Source: Dolomedes plantarius
Taxonomy: Eukaryota; Arthropoda; Arachnida; Araneae; Dolomedidae
Assembly: GCA_907164885.2 (NCBI GenBank)
Contig: OU015494.1
Coordinates: 224,501-288,500, forward strand
Length of the DNA stretch: 64,000 bases
Direction: 5' to 3'
The notes beneath the pieces were generated by a model, which saw nothing but the letters and a program-made list of their open reading frames with translations, did no database searches and had not been told where the DNA came from. How positions within the stretch are numbered: the first letter of the stretch is position 1; the number at the start of each line of letters is the position of its first letter. Shown in pieces: positions 1-10,490 of the stretch. The position numbers were made by a program, and so were the translations under genes.

Positions 1-1
1 T

Positions 2-208
2 TGTGGAGAAGAGGAACACAGAGATTGTGAAGAAAAAATTTGTTTCATAAACTGTAAGTACACGAACGAGAATTTTAATACAGGATTTGAAACAGAACAT
101 TTACCATACAACAACAACTGTGAAAATTATAAAAAAGCCATACAGAGACTGAGGGAAAGAACTGACTATGAGTGCACCGATGGTACCAGATCTGCACTTG
201 CAGGTTGA
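2..208 (+). pseudogene. ORF1 (gag-like) C-terminal fragment of element A1
   Basis: An open frame enters from the left edge and stops at 206-208, giving 68 residues. It begins CGEEEHRDC, which looks like the second half of a retroviral-type zinc knuckle, followed by further Cys residues and a charged tail. In this family ORF1 binds RNA and packages it into the ribonucleoprotein. It overlaps the ORF2 ATG at 168 by 41 bases in another frame. Its start lies outside the window, so completeness cannot be judged. Confidence 0.6.
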
Positions 209-789
209 TCCCCTGTCAACTGGCGGTCCTCAAAATTGGACTTGCCTTCACCTCAATTTGAATAACTCCCTTCATGCTGTTTATGAACTGGCGGCGGATC
301 CTAATTACGACGTTATCTCATTAAATGAACCTTATTATAGAAGAGGTGAAAAAGATGAAATCATCGGATTCCATTCTAGCTATCAGAAAATTTATTGCGA
401 AAAAAACCCTAAAGTTGCGCTAATTATTAAGACGGTATAAATTCATTAAACTAATTCTATCTGATCATATTGTCGCGATTAAAATCAAAATTCAAAAAGA
501 AGAAATAATAATCGTGACAATATATATCCCACCGGCCGGAGGCACACTTGATAGAATGGAACCACAATGGACCCAGTTGAAAAATATAGTAGAACAAGCT
601 AAAGATAAAAAAATAATTATACTAGGTGATCTAAATGCTAAATCGACAGTTTGGGGCCAGAGGCCGACGGATACTCGTGGTGAGGAAATAATCAAATTTG
701 TTATTCATTATAACGCTCATATAAGAAATAATCCAAATAGCCTGCCCACATATAATGGACCGTTTGGCAAGGGCTGGCCTGATCTAACC

Positions 790-900
790 TAGTGATGCGA
801 CATCGATAACAAAACATCGATGTTTTGAAACATCGATATCCAATATTAAAACATCGATGCTAATAAAACATCGATGTTTTTAAACATCGATGTTTTAGAA
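790..900. repeat. Left subterminal palindrome array of hAT copy 1
   Basis: About six copies of AAACATCGATGTTT or close variants are packed into 110 bp, spaced by short AT linkers. Each full copy is its own reverse complement. The same array, with the same order of variants, starts the copy at 52414. Confidence 0.9.
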
Positions 901-1045
901 TATCCATTTTTTAAAACTGTTTTAGTAATCTCTAACATTAATGTTACTTCCGTTAGTCGTGGGAGGAGGGGGTGATTTAATTTTACTCTCTGATTGGGCA
1001 GACACAAATGACAAAAACTTGGTTGCTTTGAACTACATTGATGAC

Positions 1046-1205
1046 TCAAAATTCTCGTTGTAAATACCTCCATGTTTTGCCTTTAAATGTCCAGATAAAT
1101 TCGTGGTATTGCCAGAAGTTTTGAGGGACTTAAGGCAATATTGCATTTCGCCAATTTGTCAGAGGTTTTGTAAAAATATTTCCAAACAGTACTTTTGGGA
1201 GGCAT
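1046..1205 (-). pseudogene. BED zinc finger remnant, frameshifted
   Basis: The ATG at 1205 (minus) opens MPPKSTVWKYFYKTSDKL, matching the intact finger in the copy at 52682-52846. A single A is missing near 1135 compared with that copy, so the first Cys pair (KCNICLKS in the sister) is lost in this frame. The downstream GHLKAKHGGIYNENF part of the finger survives in another frame. BED fingers bind DNA at the transposon ends. Here it cannot make protein. Confidence 0.75.
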
Positions 1206-1504
1206 CTTACTAATAATATTAACGTCAACTTATATAAAACCAGAACAAAACAAAAACTTAAATGGATGCACTCGTGTATATACTATTTGTAAAATAAAAC
1301 GCCATGGAAAGTTCTGGAGTGTCAGGAACATTCCAAGCGTTCTGATTGGTTCATTGGTTGTTAATTGCCATTTGTCTGTTTGCTAAGGAATCATTCCCCC
1401 TTTTGTATTAGTCCTTTTCAGAATTCAGACTTACATTTACTGAGTTTGACAATTATGCTACGTGGTAAATTTCTTTTTTATTACGGTACTTTTTCATTAA
1501 AAAA

Positions 1505-1622
1505 AAAACACCGAGACAACGTAAAACATCGAGTACAAAACATCGATGTTAACAAAACATCGGCTTCAATAAATCGATGTTTAAAACATCGATGTTTTGA
1601 AAACATCGACGTCGCATCCCTA
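1505..1622. repeat. Right subterminal palindrome array of hAT copy 1
   Basis: About six further copies of the ACATCGATGT palindrome and variants end at the right terminus. They mirror the left array. Confidence 0.9.
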
Positions 1623-2315
1623 ATCTAACCATCACTATTGGTCTAGAAGATGACAGAATACAGAGATGGGAAGTAATAGACAGGTATATCAACACTGATC
1701 ATAACGCAATATATTTTGAGGTTGCCCCAGAGGTTAGACATAGCAATGGCGAGAAAAGGCACAGGTGGAAGATAGAACAACTTCACTGGATGGAATTTAG
1801 AGTTAACATAAAAAAAGAAATAAAAAAAATTGTATGAGGAAATGCAAGACTTAACTATTGATGAAATAATACATAGGATAAATACAACTACTAGTCAATT
1901 ATGTAAAAACATAGTAGAAAAACCAGAAAGAATGTTAAGACAAATACAATGTTAAGACAAAAATGGTGGAACCTCGAATTAGAAATTAAAGAAAAAAAAT
2001 TAAAAGCCCTACGCAAAAGGTTTCAAAAAGAAGAAGATTCAACTAAAAGAAGTCTACTGAAAACCGAATATAAAAAAGAAAGGGCTAGTTAAATGAAAAG
2101 CATCAAGAAAGCCAGAAGAAACTCGTTTAATGAATTCATTGACAAACTAACCATTAAGGACACCTTTGGTAAAGTCAAGGGTCTAATCAATACAAAAAAA
2201 ACTAACATGCAAGAGTGTATACAACTTGATAATGGAACTATATTGGACAATGGGTACGACATTGAGGAAGCGTTGGTCAAATTTCACTTTGAATACGAAC
2301 GTGAGTGATTGAGAA

Positions 2316-3410
2316 GTGATTGAGAGTAATATAAACAGAGAGAAAATAGAAGAAATGCAGGAGATAACCATAGAAGAAATAGACTATATAATCGGGGGAA
2401 TAGCCAAAGATAAAGCCCCAGGCCACGACGGCTTCACGATAAGTATCGTTAAAGAGATTTACAATAGTAACAAACAACTTATCAAAAACCTCTTTAATAG
2501 ATGCTTAACAGAAATGTATTTCCCAAAAGACTGGAAAAAAGCTATAGTAATATTTTTCCCAAAGGAAAATAAGGATCTAAAAAAGATGAAATCCTATAGA
2601 CCCATATGTCTATTGCCAGTGATGGGTAAAGTTATGGACAAAATATTAACAAACCGCCTCACTATACATTTAGAAACGAAGAACATCTTGTCTAAACATC
2701 AATACGGATTTAGAAGAGGCATGGGAACCTTACAGGCTCTTGATAACATAGTGGAACATATTTACGAAAATAAGAAAAATAATAATCATACTTGCATCAT
2801 CTCAATTGATATACAAAATGCATTCAACTCGGTGAAAAAAAATATACTTATAGATAAATTAAAAAAACTCTATTTGAATGGCTACTTCCTGGGTATTCTT
2901 ATAAATTATGTCACTGATAGAAAAATAATAACTAATAAAGGCTTGATAGATTATAATATTGGAGTCCCTCAAGGATCATCACTAGGACCTCTGTTTTGGC
3001 TTATAATAATTAATGACCTCTTAACAGATTATGTAGAAAATGATAATACTAGAATCCAGGCCTTTGCTGATGATATACTAATCCTAAACAAATCTCCGGT
3101 AATTTATAAATTTAGCGACACAACTACAGGCATACTGAATTATTGCCAAGATCGGATAAATAAAAACGAACTTAAAATAAGCATAGATAAATGCAGTTAC
3201 ACCATAGTGCCAAGTAGGGGCAAAATCAGCAGAAAGCCTACTGTTAAACTGGGTGTTAACAAAATAAAATTTCACGATTATATTAAATATCTGGGCATCC
3301 ACATCGATACAAAAATAAACTTTGAAGATCATATTATGAAAACAAGAGAAAAAGCTTTGAAGCTATTCTATAAACTTAACAGAATTTCAAAAAAAAACCT
3401 GGGGGATTAA
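2316..3410 (+). pseudogene. Reverse transcriptase domain of A1
   Basis: A 364-residue open stretch carries the non-LTR reverse transcriptase blocks in order: DKAPGHDGF, SYRPICLLPVMGKVMDKIL, QYGFRRGMGT, ISIDIQNAFNSV (first catalytic Asp), GVPQGSSLGPLFW, then AFADDILIL with the catalytic Asp pair. The thumb follows (KYLGIHID). The family copies element RNA at the nicked target. The palm residues all look intact, but the frame breaks at 3410 and the upstream endonuclease is disrupted. Copy A2 has the same blocks at 17640-18193 and 24198-24645. Confidence 0.93.
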
Positions 3411-3489
3411 ACCCGACATCACTAAACAAATTTATGAAATTGTCATAGGAAAAATTCTACTTTACGCTGCGGAAATATGGTATAAGGAC

Positions 3490-4286
3490 ATGGAAAAAAA
3501 CAGAAGAAAACTGCAGCAAATACAGAGACCATTTTTGTTATTCCTGACAAAATGTTACAAGACGGTTTCCACTGACGCTTTAAATGTACTAGCTGGTTGC
3601 ATACCTTTATATTTAAAAGCTAAAACGGCAAACAGTCTATATAAACTATACGATAAAAAACAGGAAATTGATATCAATGATACTAAATACGATGAAAATA
3701 ATTGCTCAACCAGGGAAAAAAAAATAATGAAAATTGAAGAACTCATCAGGTTTGACTGGAGTTTCGACTTAAAAAATAAGACTAGTACAAAAATTTATAC
3801 TGACGGGTCAAAAAAAAATGAGAAGACTGGAGCGGGAGTGGTGATTTACAAAAATAATTTAATCATAGATAAGATCAGAGAGAGATTGAATTGTGCCAAC
3901 TCATATACTGCGGAGCTTAGAGCTATACAATTAGCAATTAATTATATGATCTCTAAAAACATTGATAAAAGCGACATATACACCGACTCTCGGAGTGCTT
4001 TGGAGGCCCTTAACTCTCTAAACTATAAAGGAGATATAGTTCAAGACATAAAAAAACAAATAAAAGCAAATAATATAAAAATCTACTTTCACTGGGTAAA
4101 GGCACATGTCGGTATTGTGGAAAATGAGGAAGCAGATTTAACGGCCAAAGAGGCAACTGAATTAAGGGAAATCAGCTATACCTATAAATGCACTAAGAGT
4201 AAAATAAGATCCTTACTTAAAAAACAGGAAATTAAGAAATGGCAGGAAAGGTGGAATATCTATACCAATAAAGGGACAGGGAGAAG
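3490..4286 (+). pseudogene. Thumb/connection and RNase H domain of A1
   Basis: The frame differs from the reverse transcriptase upstream, so a frameshift lies between 3400 and 3490. The first part (LQQIQRPFLLFLTKCYKTVSTDAL) is the usual connection. RNase H follows with YTDGSKK (Asp 1), AELRAIQLA (Glu), IYTDSRSALEAL (Asp 2) and HWVKAHVGIVENEEADLTAK (His and last Asp), so all catalytic positions are visible. It degrades the RNA of RNA:DNA hybrids. The frame is cut at 4286 by an insertion. Confidence 0.9.
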
Positions 4287-4711
4287 TTGGATCACGTGAC
4301 CGTAACTCATCCGGGCGTGCACCGATCCTCGAAAAAAAATGGCCGACAAATATACAGGAAAATTGGTGTATTTTTTTCTCATGAAAGTACATAAATGTTA
4401 CATATTTGGAAAGAGCTTCGGAAACTGATAATTTTTTCTGCGTACACTTATTCTGTTAATTCAATAGTTTTAGAGATATTTTCATTCTAAAATCACTCAC
4501 TGCTGAGAAACCAAATCATCTTTTGCAGTGGTGCTGCCATCTGTCGGCAGCGACGGGAATGAAAATTGAAAGGAATTGATTTGATTTATTCACTTTGATT
4601 TAATACATTTGAGGGCTTTTTTTTTCTTTTGTGGGGCCCAAAGTACATAAATATGTTACACGGATGGCTTGAGAGTAGCTAGGCGAAGCCCGGCTAGTGA
4701 GTAATAAAGGA
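4287..4711. mobile_element. 425-bp insertion of unknown type in A1
   Basis: It separates the RNase H tail from the C-terminal CCHC segment. The pentamer AGAAG occurs on both sides (4282-4286 and 4712-4716), as a short target duplication would. No inverted termini and no coding are visible. The right end has a stem-loop (GGCGAAGCCCGG context) followed by AATAAAGG, which would fit a 5'-truncated retroposon or SINE. Origin uncertain. Confidence 0.5.
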
Positions 4712-4716
4712 AGAAG

Positions 4717-5046
4717 AGTGTACGATATATTTCAGATAGTTAATACCAATAGGTTAAACGCTGACTTTCTTATCAATCAAGCCATTACGGGCCATGACTC
4801 CTTCGGGAGCTATCAGGCTAGGTTTCATAACAAAAACGACAGTTGCCAATGCCAAAATACTCAAACTCCAGATCACTGCTTATTTGAATGCCCGATGTTT
4901 AATGAACTTAGGAAAATTTACCTAGTGATATAGCTGCTTGGCCGAAGCACAAATTCTTTTGCGACTATTACTGCAAAAACTTTGTTGCTAAAGATGTTTA
5001 TCACTTACTTTTGATCCATTTTCCGATCCCCTCTGTTGCTCCTTGA
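4717..5046 (+). pseudogene. C-terminal CCHC segment of A1 ORF2
   Basis: It resumes the ORF2 protein after the insertion: RVYDIFQIVNTNRLNADF, QAITGHDSFGSYQARFHNK, then C-Q-C, H and C spaced as in the CCHC motif that ends ORF2 in this group. After a frameshift near 4925 another frame continues to a stop at 5044-5046. Copy A2 has the same tail at 25500-25690 (NQAITGHGCFAAYQKRFHNK). The role of this segment is probably nucleic-acid binding. Confidence 0.8.
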
Positions 5047-5566
5047 TGTGGCTGGTCCTCCTGCCTTGCTTTCATCTTCTTGCAATGATTAACTATGTTT
5101 GTGCAAAGGTGATAAATAATGACTCATTGGCTTACTCATAACAGCTTTTTTAAATTGTTTAAAAAAAGGTGAAAAAAAAGAAACTTTAATTCGACTGGTC
5201 CTCTACTTGAATTTGTTGGCTTTTGAGTACTGGATGGTGCTGCCGCTGAATTAAACAAGGGAGAAAAAAAATAAAGAGAATTAAATAGGTAATCAACTGA
5301 AATTCACTCGTTGAACTTATGTGTTACTTCTGCGGTGCTCATTATCTTGTATCTGCTGTGCTGTTTATTTTAGAACACTGGCTATATTTATCTTATTATA
5401 TTAAGTTATATTATTTGTACCTCTATTGGACTTTATCCAATGCTTATACTGCTTTGTTTACTTTGTGATATCATCATATTGTATTCACTTGTATGGGATT
5501 AATTTGCGTAGTTGCTTTTGTGTACAAACTGGACTTAATGATAATTAATTCAATTACATAATTATA
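5047..5566. other. 3' sequence of A1, no gene seen
   Basis: AT-rich sequence with no supported open frame. It is probably the 3' untranslated part of A1 up to the mariner insertion. Confidence 0.5.
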
Positions 5567-6867
5567 CAGAGGCTGTTCACACATTTTTTAGACGATGTAT
5601 ATTGTATTCACAAAACTAAATTACATAAAATTCTTGTATGTTAAATGTTCTATTTCACATCCCTTATTCTGAACTATCTTTCGACACCGCAATTTCTAGG
5701 ATAATAATGCCTTTTGAAGTGTCAAAAGAGGTATTCTATCCCATTCCCCCTGAACAGCTTTCCAGAGTCCTGTAAGGGTTTTGGGACGACGTTTGGATAA
5801 TGCAGATTTTAAAAGTCCGAAAGCACAAAATCCATAGGTGATACATCGGGAGATTTAGTAGGGATATCAGTGAAGAGTATGGCCTTGATACCGGTTTTTT
5901 GTTCCATTTCTTTTAGGAAATTTACAGTGGATTTTGATGTGTGACTGCTAGTTTTGTCCTGATGGAGTCTCACAGATTGATGGCACTGTGGGTAAAGCGA
6001 TGGTATTTCATTCAGAAAAATTGACGATAAAATATGTTCCTGATAGTATTTGGAGTTAATCTTGACATTTTTTCCACCCTCTTTATTTTTAACTTGCCAT
6101 TATAAGAAAAGCGAGCAACAATCATGAATCCCTTAGGAAAACTTTCTTTCGATTCTTTGAACCATGTACTTAAATTTTTTTCTCCTCTTTTATGATAATA
6201 AATGGCTTTTTTTTTGTTGCAATCATTTAAATACACCCATGATTCATCTATTGTGACAATTGTTTTCCATTTTTCTTTGGATAAGTGTTTCTCATATAGA
6301 ATTCTGCAGCGTGTCCTGCGTTCAGCGATATGATTTGGAAGAAGACGATGCACATTGCGTTTTTTCGCTTTCTTAAGATTTAAATCAACGTTTATCATTT
6401 TGTTTACAGTGGACACCGAGAATTTTAATGATTTTGCAACTGTCCTTTGACTAGGGGGATTTTCTTCTAACATTAAACAACGTACCTTTGCAATAGTCGA
6501 AGATGTCCTTTTTTTCCTTGGATACTTGTTTGGAATTTTTGTCCCACTTGAGGCTCCAATTTGACGTTTTTTTCCTTTCTTGTTGACGATATTACCTATA
6601 GACGCTTTAGATATCACCAAACCATGACTCTCACATCGTTTTTGGATAACGGAGTATGCATATTTCTCTTCGGAAAGAGCATAAATGTAGCCTTCGAACC
6701 ACTGCTTTGTTAAAAACGTCATTTTAACTAAAAAACAAAACTTTCAAGCCGCAGACGATAATTTTGACTTTTAAAAACATAGTACAATTGCAATTATTTC
6801 TTTTGCAGCAAACGATTTTTTATTACCGCTTACCAAAATCGTCTAAACAATGTGCGAACAGCCTCTG
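5567..6867 (-). mobile_element. mariner-family transposon, inactivated
   Basis: The inverted ends CAGAGGCTGTTCACACATT and CAGAGGCTGTTCGCACATT (about 28 of 30 bp match) are flanked by the TA dinucleotide on both sides (5565-5566 and 6868-6869). It is 1301 bp, the usual size for the group. It encodes one transposase on the minus strand. Confidence 0.95.
5636..6722 (-). pseudogene. mariner transposase, DD41D-type, two frameshifts
   Basis: From the ATG at 6722 the first 236 residues give a helix-turn-helix region (SERTV-like KSLKFSVSTVNKM) and the first catalytic Asp in TIDESWVYLND. A base is missing in the A-run near 6075, and the protein continues in another frame with HQDKTSSHTSKST (second Asp) and SPDVSPMDF (third Asp). 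I count 41 residues between the last two. A second lost T right after PMDF shifts the tail (RRPKTLTGLWKAVQGEWDRI) and a stop interrupts it. The enzyme would excise and paste the element at TA sites. This copy cannot. Confidence 0.88.
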
Positions 6868-6869
6868 TA

Positions 6870-7050
6870 CACTACACTTAGCTAGTGTAAATAACTTGTT
6901 GCAATTATGTTCTGGTTGTTCATTAAGAAAAAAACCTGTTGTTTTCAACTGCTTAAGCTTAATTCCTTTACCTGTTTTAGTGTACTCCCTAGCGTTAGAT
7001 TTACTGAATTCAGTTATATATAATTCATGTGTCCTAATTATTATATAATT
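6870..7050. other. Flank between mariner and Nimb element
   Basis: 181 bp of AT-rich sequence with no gene. It may be more of the sequence in which both elements landed. Confidence 0.4.
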
Positions 7051-7410
7051 GTTTTCGTATTTATGGTAGGTTGTTGGGGTTTAGTGGCGCAAGGTCCAGT
7101 GAGGACAAGCTGCACCAAAACACATGTTTAACAAAACCTGAAAAAAACATAGGATTATAAATATATATATATAAGTCAGCAATTCTGGACCCAAAACCAC
7201 ATGATAAAAAAATATATATACAAGTGTACAAGTAAACTGACATGAAACAGGCATAAAAAAGGCCAAAGTTGCATATTACTTTATAAAAATACAATAAAAA
7301 AAAGCGTAAAGTATAAAATTTCTATTAGCCAAAAACACCAGAAAAAAGGTGTGGATAATTAACAACAATAGCTGTAAAACCGTGATATATATGATTGTAA
7401 ATAGGGAAAT

Positions 7411-7707
7411 CTAATAAAATAGACAAAGAGACGGATAAAAGAGTAAAAATTTAAATATCATAGTAAAAACCAATAAAACGCAGAGAAGTTTAAAAACAGC
7501 AGGATGGGGAACTTCCCCTAATAATTCTGTCAAACTTGGAACTATGTTATTAAAATACCTTAAATATAAAAAGGTATAACTGAAGCAATTTCCTAAAATG
7601 TGACGAATAGTAAGGGGCTCATCACAATATAAGCAGAAAGGAGGACTTTCATCCAAGAGGAGGTGCATATGTGTCAGCCGTGAATGCCCAATAAGTAGAC
7701 GAGTCAA
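7411..7707 (-). pseudogene. C-terminal CCHC segment of Nimb ORF2
   Basis: The segment RLLIGHSRLTHMHLL precedes a C-x2-C, H, C set (CLYCDEPLTIRHILGNC), the motif that closes ORF2 in I-clade elements after RNase H. It follows the RNase H piece at 7790-8160 in order, with the frame broken between them. Its role is thought to be RNA or DNA binding. Confidence 0.82.
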
Positions 7708-7789
7708 TACAACGTCTTTCTTACGGTTTGTCAGTGGGGACCATACGGATATAGTCGGTTTTCACGGAGTTTATTGCTAACCTGCAGAT

Positions 7790-8160
7790 TCAGTGAACTT
7801 GCCATTTACTGCGAATCATCATCTTGACCGACTGTTTGATGTCAGGAATTGGTATTGGCTGATTTAGGGGCACAGATGCATTTTTGGCTGCTGCATCGGC
7901 AATTTCATTCCCCTGAATACCAACATGACCAGGTATCCAGAAAAACAACACATTATAACCTTGACAGGCAAGGCGATGTTTTATTTGTAACACCTCCACA
8001 GTGATGGGGTGTCGAAGTTCATCCGATTCCAAGGCCATAAGTGCGCTGAGAGAATCCGAGTAAATGATGAACTTTTTCTGAGATTGCTGTGAAATGTACA
8101 ACATTGCATTGCGAATAGCCACAAGCTCGGCTGTAAACACGGAACACGGGGTGTTAGGCT
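7790..8160 (-). pseudogene. RNase H domain of Nimb ORF2
   Basis: The core is clear: FTAELVAIRNAM (Glu), FIIYSDSLSALMAL (Asp), FWIPGHVGIQGNEIADAAAK (His, Asp). The first Asp block (normally a Y-T-D-G strand) lies upstream across a frameshift around 8160-8240. The domain removes the RNA template after first-strand synthesis. Order and orientation agree with the flanking thumb and CCHC segments. Confidence 0.88.
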
Positions 8161-8164
8161 GCGA

Positions 8165-8898
8165 CTAACTATATCGCTCCACATACAAAGGCGCAGCCGA
8201 CGTGATCATCCGATTTTGAGCCGTCCGTATAAATTGCCGAAAAGCCAGGATACAGAAGCATGATGACGCAGCAAAAAGCTCGTTGGTAGGTACGGTCGCA
8301 AGTGTTAGGACTTGTCGAAGTCTCCGAAAGGCTGCAAGTACGTTAATACCATGATAACGCCATGGAGGAAAGACAAACAGTGGTAAAATTTGAGCATCAG
8401 ATCCCTCCAGGTTAGAATCGCGCAGAAATGTGCGCATTCGTATTCCAAATGATGGCACATTAGAAGGGACGATTCTGATATAAAATTTCAAAGCTCCTGT
8501 TCAAGAATGAGATCCTTCAGAGGATGTGCAGGGTGGGATAGGATTCGATAGTAGTAATGAAGCGACAACTGATATCTTATAAGTTCCAAAGATGGCTCAC
8601 AAACAGATGACATACAGGCTTTCAATGGGCGAGGTTCGAAAGGCTCCAGAGCAATGCGGAGAGCAGTGTGATGAACAGTGTCTAAGCGACGTAGAACGGA
8701 CTGTCTCGCAGACCCATAAGCGGGCGCAACCATAATCAATTTTGGAGCGAATCGCTGCTCTATAATGCGCAAGAGAGAGGTGCGATCGGCACCCCAAGTC
8801 GTGTTCGATAAGACTTTAAGAAGGTTAACTGCCTTCTCACACTTCTTCCGCACAAAGTTAACATGGGAAGGAAAGTTATTTTTCTTATCAAAGAACAC
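8165..8898 (-). pseudogene. Thumb/connection region of Nimb ORF2
   Basis: 8488-8898 reads FFDKKNNFPSHVNFVRKKCE, LLKVLSNTTWGADRTSLLRI, YGSARQSVLRRLDTVHHTAL and CEPSLELIRYQLSLHYYYRI, the long helical region between the palm and RNase H of I/Nimb elements. 8165-8491 continues it in a new frame. At least two frameshifts occur, one inside the IYRA-type block where the adjacent frame (YRAAIRSKIDYGCA) holds the expected residues. Confidence 0.82.
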
Positions 8899-8959
8899 GC
8901 CAAGGAATCGAACTGTATCTACTACAGCGATAGGATTTGAAGCGATGAAGATTCTGGGT

Positions 8960-10324
8960 CTGGATGCATGCCACGCTTTCTACAAAGTGCACACACTGTG
9001 TCTTTCCACTGAAAAAATTAAACCCATTTTTTTAGCACCATTTCTCCATTTTGTTAATAGCCATTTGCAGTTGTCGCTCAATATACCGCATATCTTTTCC
9101 TTCACATGAAATCTGCAGATCATCCACATATAAACACCCTTGAACAGATGGTGGCAGCTTGTTTTAACATGGCATTCACCTTCACAGAAACTAGAGTCAC
9201 ACTTAACACACTTCCCTGCGGGACACCCTCCTCCTGCACGAAGAGTTTGAGAGCGAAGATCCGACTCGACGTTGAATTCTCTGAGAGATAAAAAATTAGA
9301 GATAAAAATAGGAAGATTTCCGCGGAAATCCAAGTCATACAGGTCTTTTAAAATGCCAAACCGCCATGAACGGTCATATGCCTTCTCAATGTCTAGGAAG
9401 ATAGAAACGAGGGGATTTTTTCTTCACAAAGGCATTTCGAATGCGGCTTTCTAGAGCAACAATGTTATCCATCGTTGATCTGCCCCTTCGAAAGCCACTT
9501 TGGTTAGGTGAAATACTATGCGTTGTTTCCAGGACATAAATAAGGCGGGTATTAACCATTCGTTCTAGGAGTTTACTAACACAGCTAGTGAGAGCGATCG
9601 GCCTGTAGTTCCTGGGATTTGACGCATCCTTTCCGGGCTTGGGAAAGGGAAATACCTATAGCTTTTTGCCAAATCTTAGGGAAGGTATGCTCCAGCCAGA
9701 TTCGTTTAGGAGATGCAGAATGTTACGAAGCGATCTTTGTGACAGATGTTTCAAGTGAGTATACGAACTACCATCAGGACCGGGAGCAGATGGTTCGTCT
9801 AATTCAGACAACGTTTCAATTCACGTTCCGTAAATGGGCAGTTGTAGGGGAGCTTGGACCGGGTTTTAAATCTATACTATGAGCTTCAGCACTTCGTTTA
9901 TACGTAAGGAAAGGCGCAGGGTCCGATTGCGCGTTGGATACAGTCGCAAAGGCGTGGCCAATAGCATTGGCCTATATCAACAAGTCCGTAATCACACGTC
10001 CTCCATCTTCTAGGACACGAAATCTAGTGCTCTGAATAATATTTACCCATAGCCTTCTTTGCTCTGCCACCACAACTCCTTACAAGATATGTTTGAGGTT
10101 AAGCTGGAGACATATCTTTCCCAGGGCTCTCTTTGACTCCGGCGTCTCACTCTCCTAGCCTGTGCTTTAGCGTGTTTGAACGTGATGTAATTCTGGTGAG
10201 TCGGGTATCTACGAAAGATTCCCCAAGCTTTCTTTTGTTTCTTAATGGCTTCCTTACACTCTGTGTTCCACCAGGGTTTTGCAATGTTTCGGAGGATATG
10301 GAGAGGTCTTGGGAATCGCTGCAT
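8960..10324 (-). pseudogene. Reverse transcriptase of Nimb ORF2
   Basis: 10043-10324 is the linker before the fingers (PWWNTECKEAIKKQKKAWG). Between 9340 and 9900 several frames hold NYRPIALTSCVSKLLERM and SGFRRGRSTMDNIVAL. 9120-9338 holds LPIFISNFLSLREF and EEGVPQGSVLSVTL. The catalytic Tyr-Val-Asp-Asp is at 9119-9130 (minus), in a frame that reads LYVDDLQISCEGKDM. Every main block is present but at least five frameshifts or stops separate them. Confidence 0.88.
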
Positions 10325-10490
10325 CGGCAGCCTCTATTATGACATCAGTGATTTTCTCGACATCACATCAATGTCACCCTCAACCCATGCTTCGAGCAAC
10401 TACAGCTCGGGACGTAAACATGTCCCAATCAGCTGCTTCGTAAATGTACCGTGGTAGGCGGGTAAATTGGAGAGGAACTCTCACATGATG

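Larger units (their letters stand above)
790..1622 (-). mobile_element. Non-autonomous hAT element with BED-finger remnant (copy 1)
   Basis: The 833-bp element is bounded by inverted termini TAGTGATGCGACATCGA and TAGGGATGCGACGTCGA (15 of 17 match). It is flanked by the 8-bp direct repeat ATCTAACC (782-789 and 1623-1630), the hallmark of hAT transposition. Both ends carry arrays of a CATCGATG palindrome. On the minus strand the interior keeps only the N-terminal BED zinc finger of a transposase. A second copy is at 52414-53285. Orientation follows the BED finger. Confidence 0.92.
168..2308 (+). pseudogene. ORF2 endonuclease domain of A1, split by a hAT MITE
   Basis: This is the apurinic-like (EEP) endonuclease that nicks target DNA for target-primed reverse transcription. 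168-440 gives the N-terminus (ISLNEPYYRRGEKDE). After a frameshift near 440-510, 514-789 gives IYIPPAGG, LGDLNAKSTVWGQRPTDTRG and GKGWPDLT, the conserved metal-binding and catalytic blocks. Removing the MITE at 790-1622 and one copy of its 8-bp duplication lets the frame resume at 1623 with LTITIGLEDDR and a TDHNAI block, the usual C-terminal Asp-His. Further frameshifts follow before the linker ORF at 2093-2308, so the gene is dead. Confidence 0.85.
1..5566 (+). mobile_element. Non-LTR retrotransposon A1 (R1/LOA-like, with RNase H), 5'-truncated by window edge
   Basis: Domains follow in the order gag zinc knuckle, EEP endonuclease, reverse transcriptase, RNase H and C-terminal CCHC, the layout of RNase H-bearing non-LTR retrotransposons. 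The element starts before base 1. It is interrupted by a hAT MITE at 790-1622 and an unidentified insertion at 4287-4711. Coding ends about 5046, and 5047-5566 is AT-rich 3' sequence with no gene. A related, more decayed copy (A2) lies at about 14230-25870. Clade placement by motif only; the 3' end is not defined and may continue past the mariner at 5567. Confidence 0.85.

Noticed and set aside
790..900. Regular short repeats that could be mistaken for a CRISPR array
   Set aside because: Units are self-palindromic, unevenly spaced and inside hAT termini of a eukaryotic genome.
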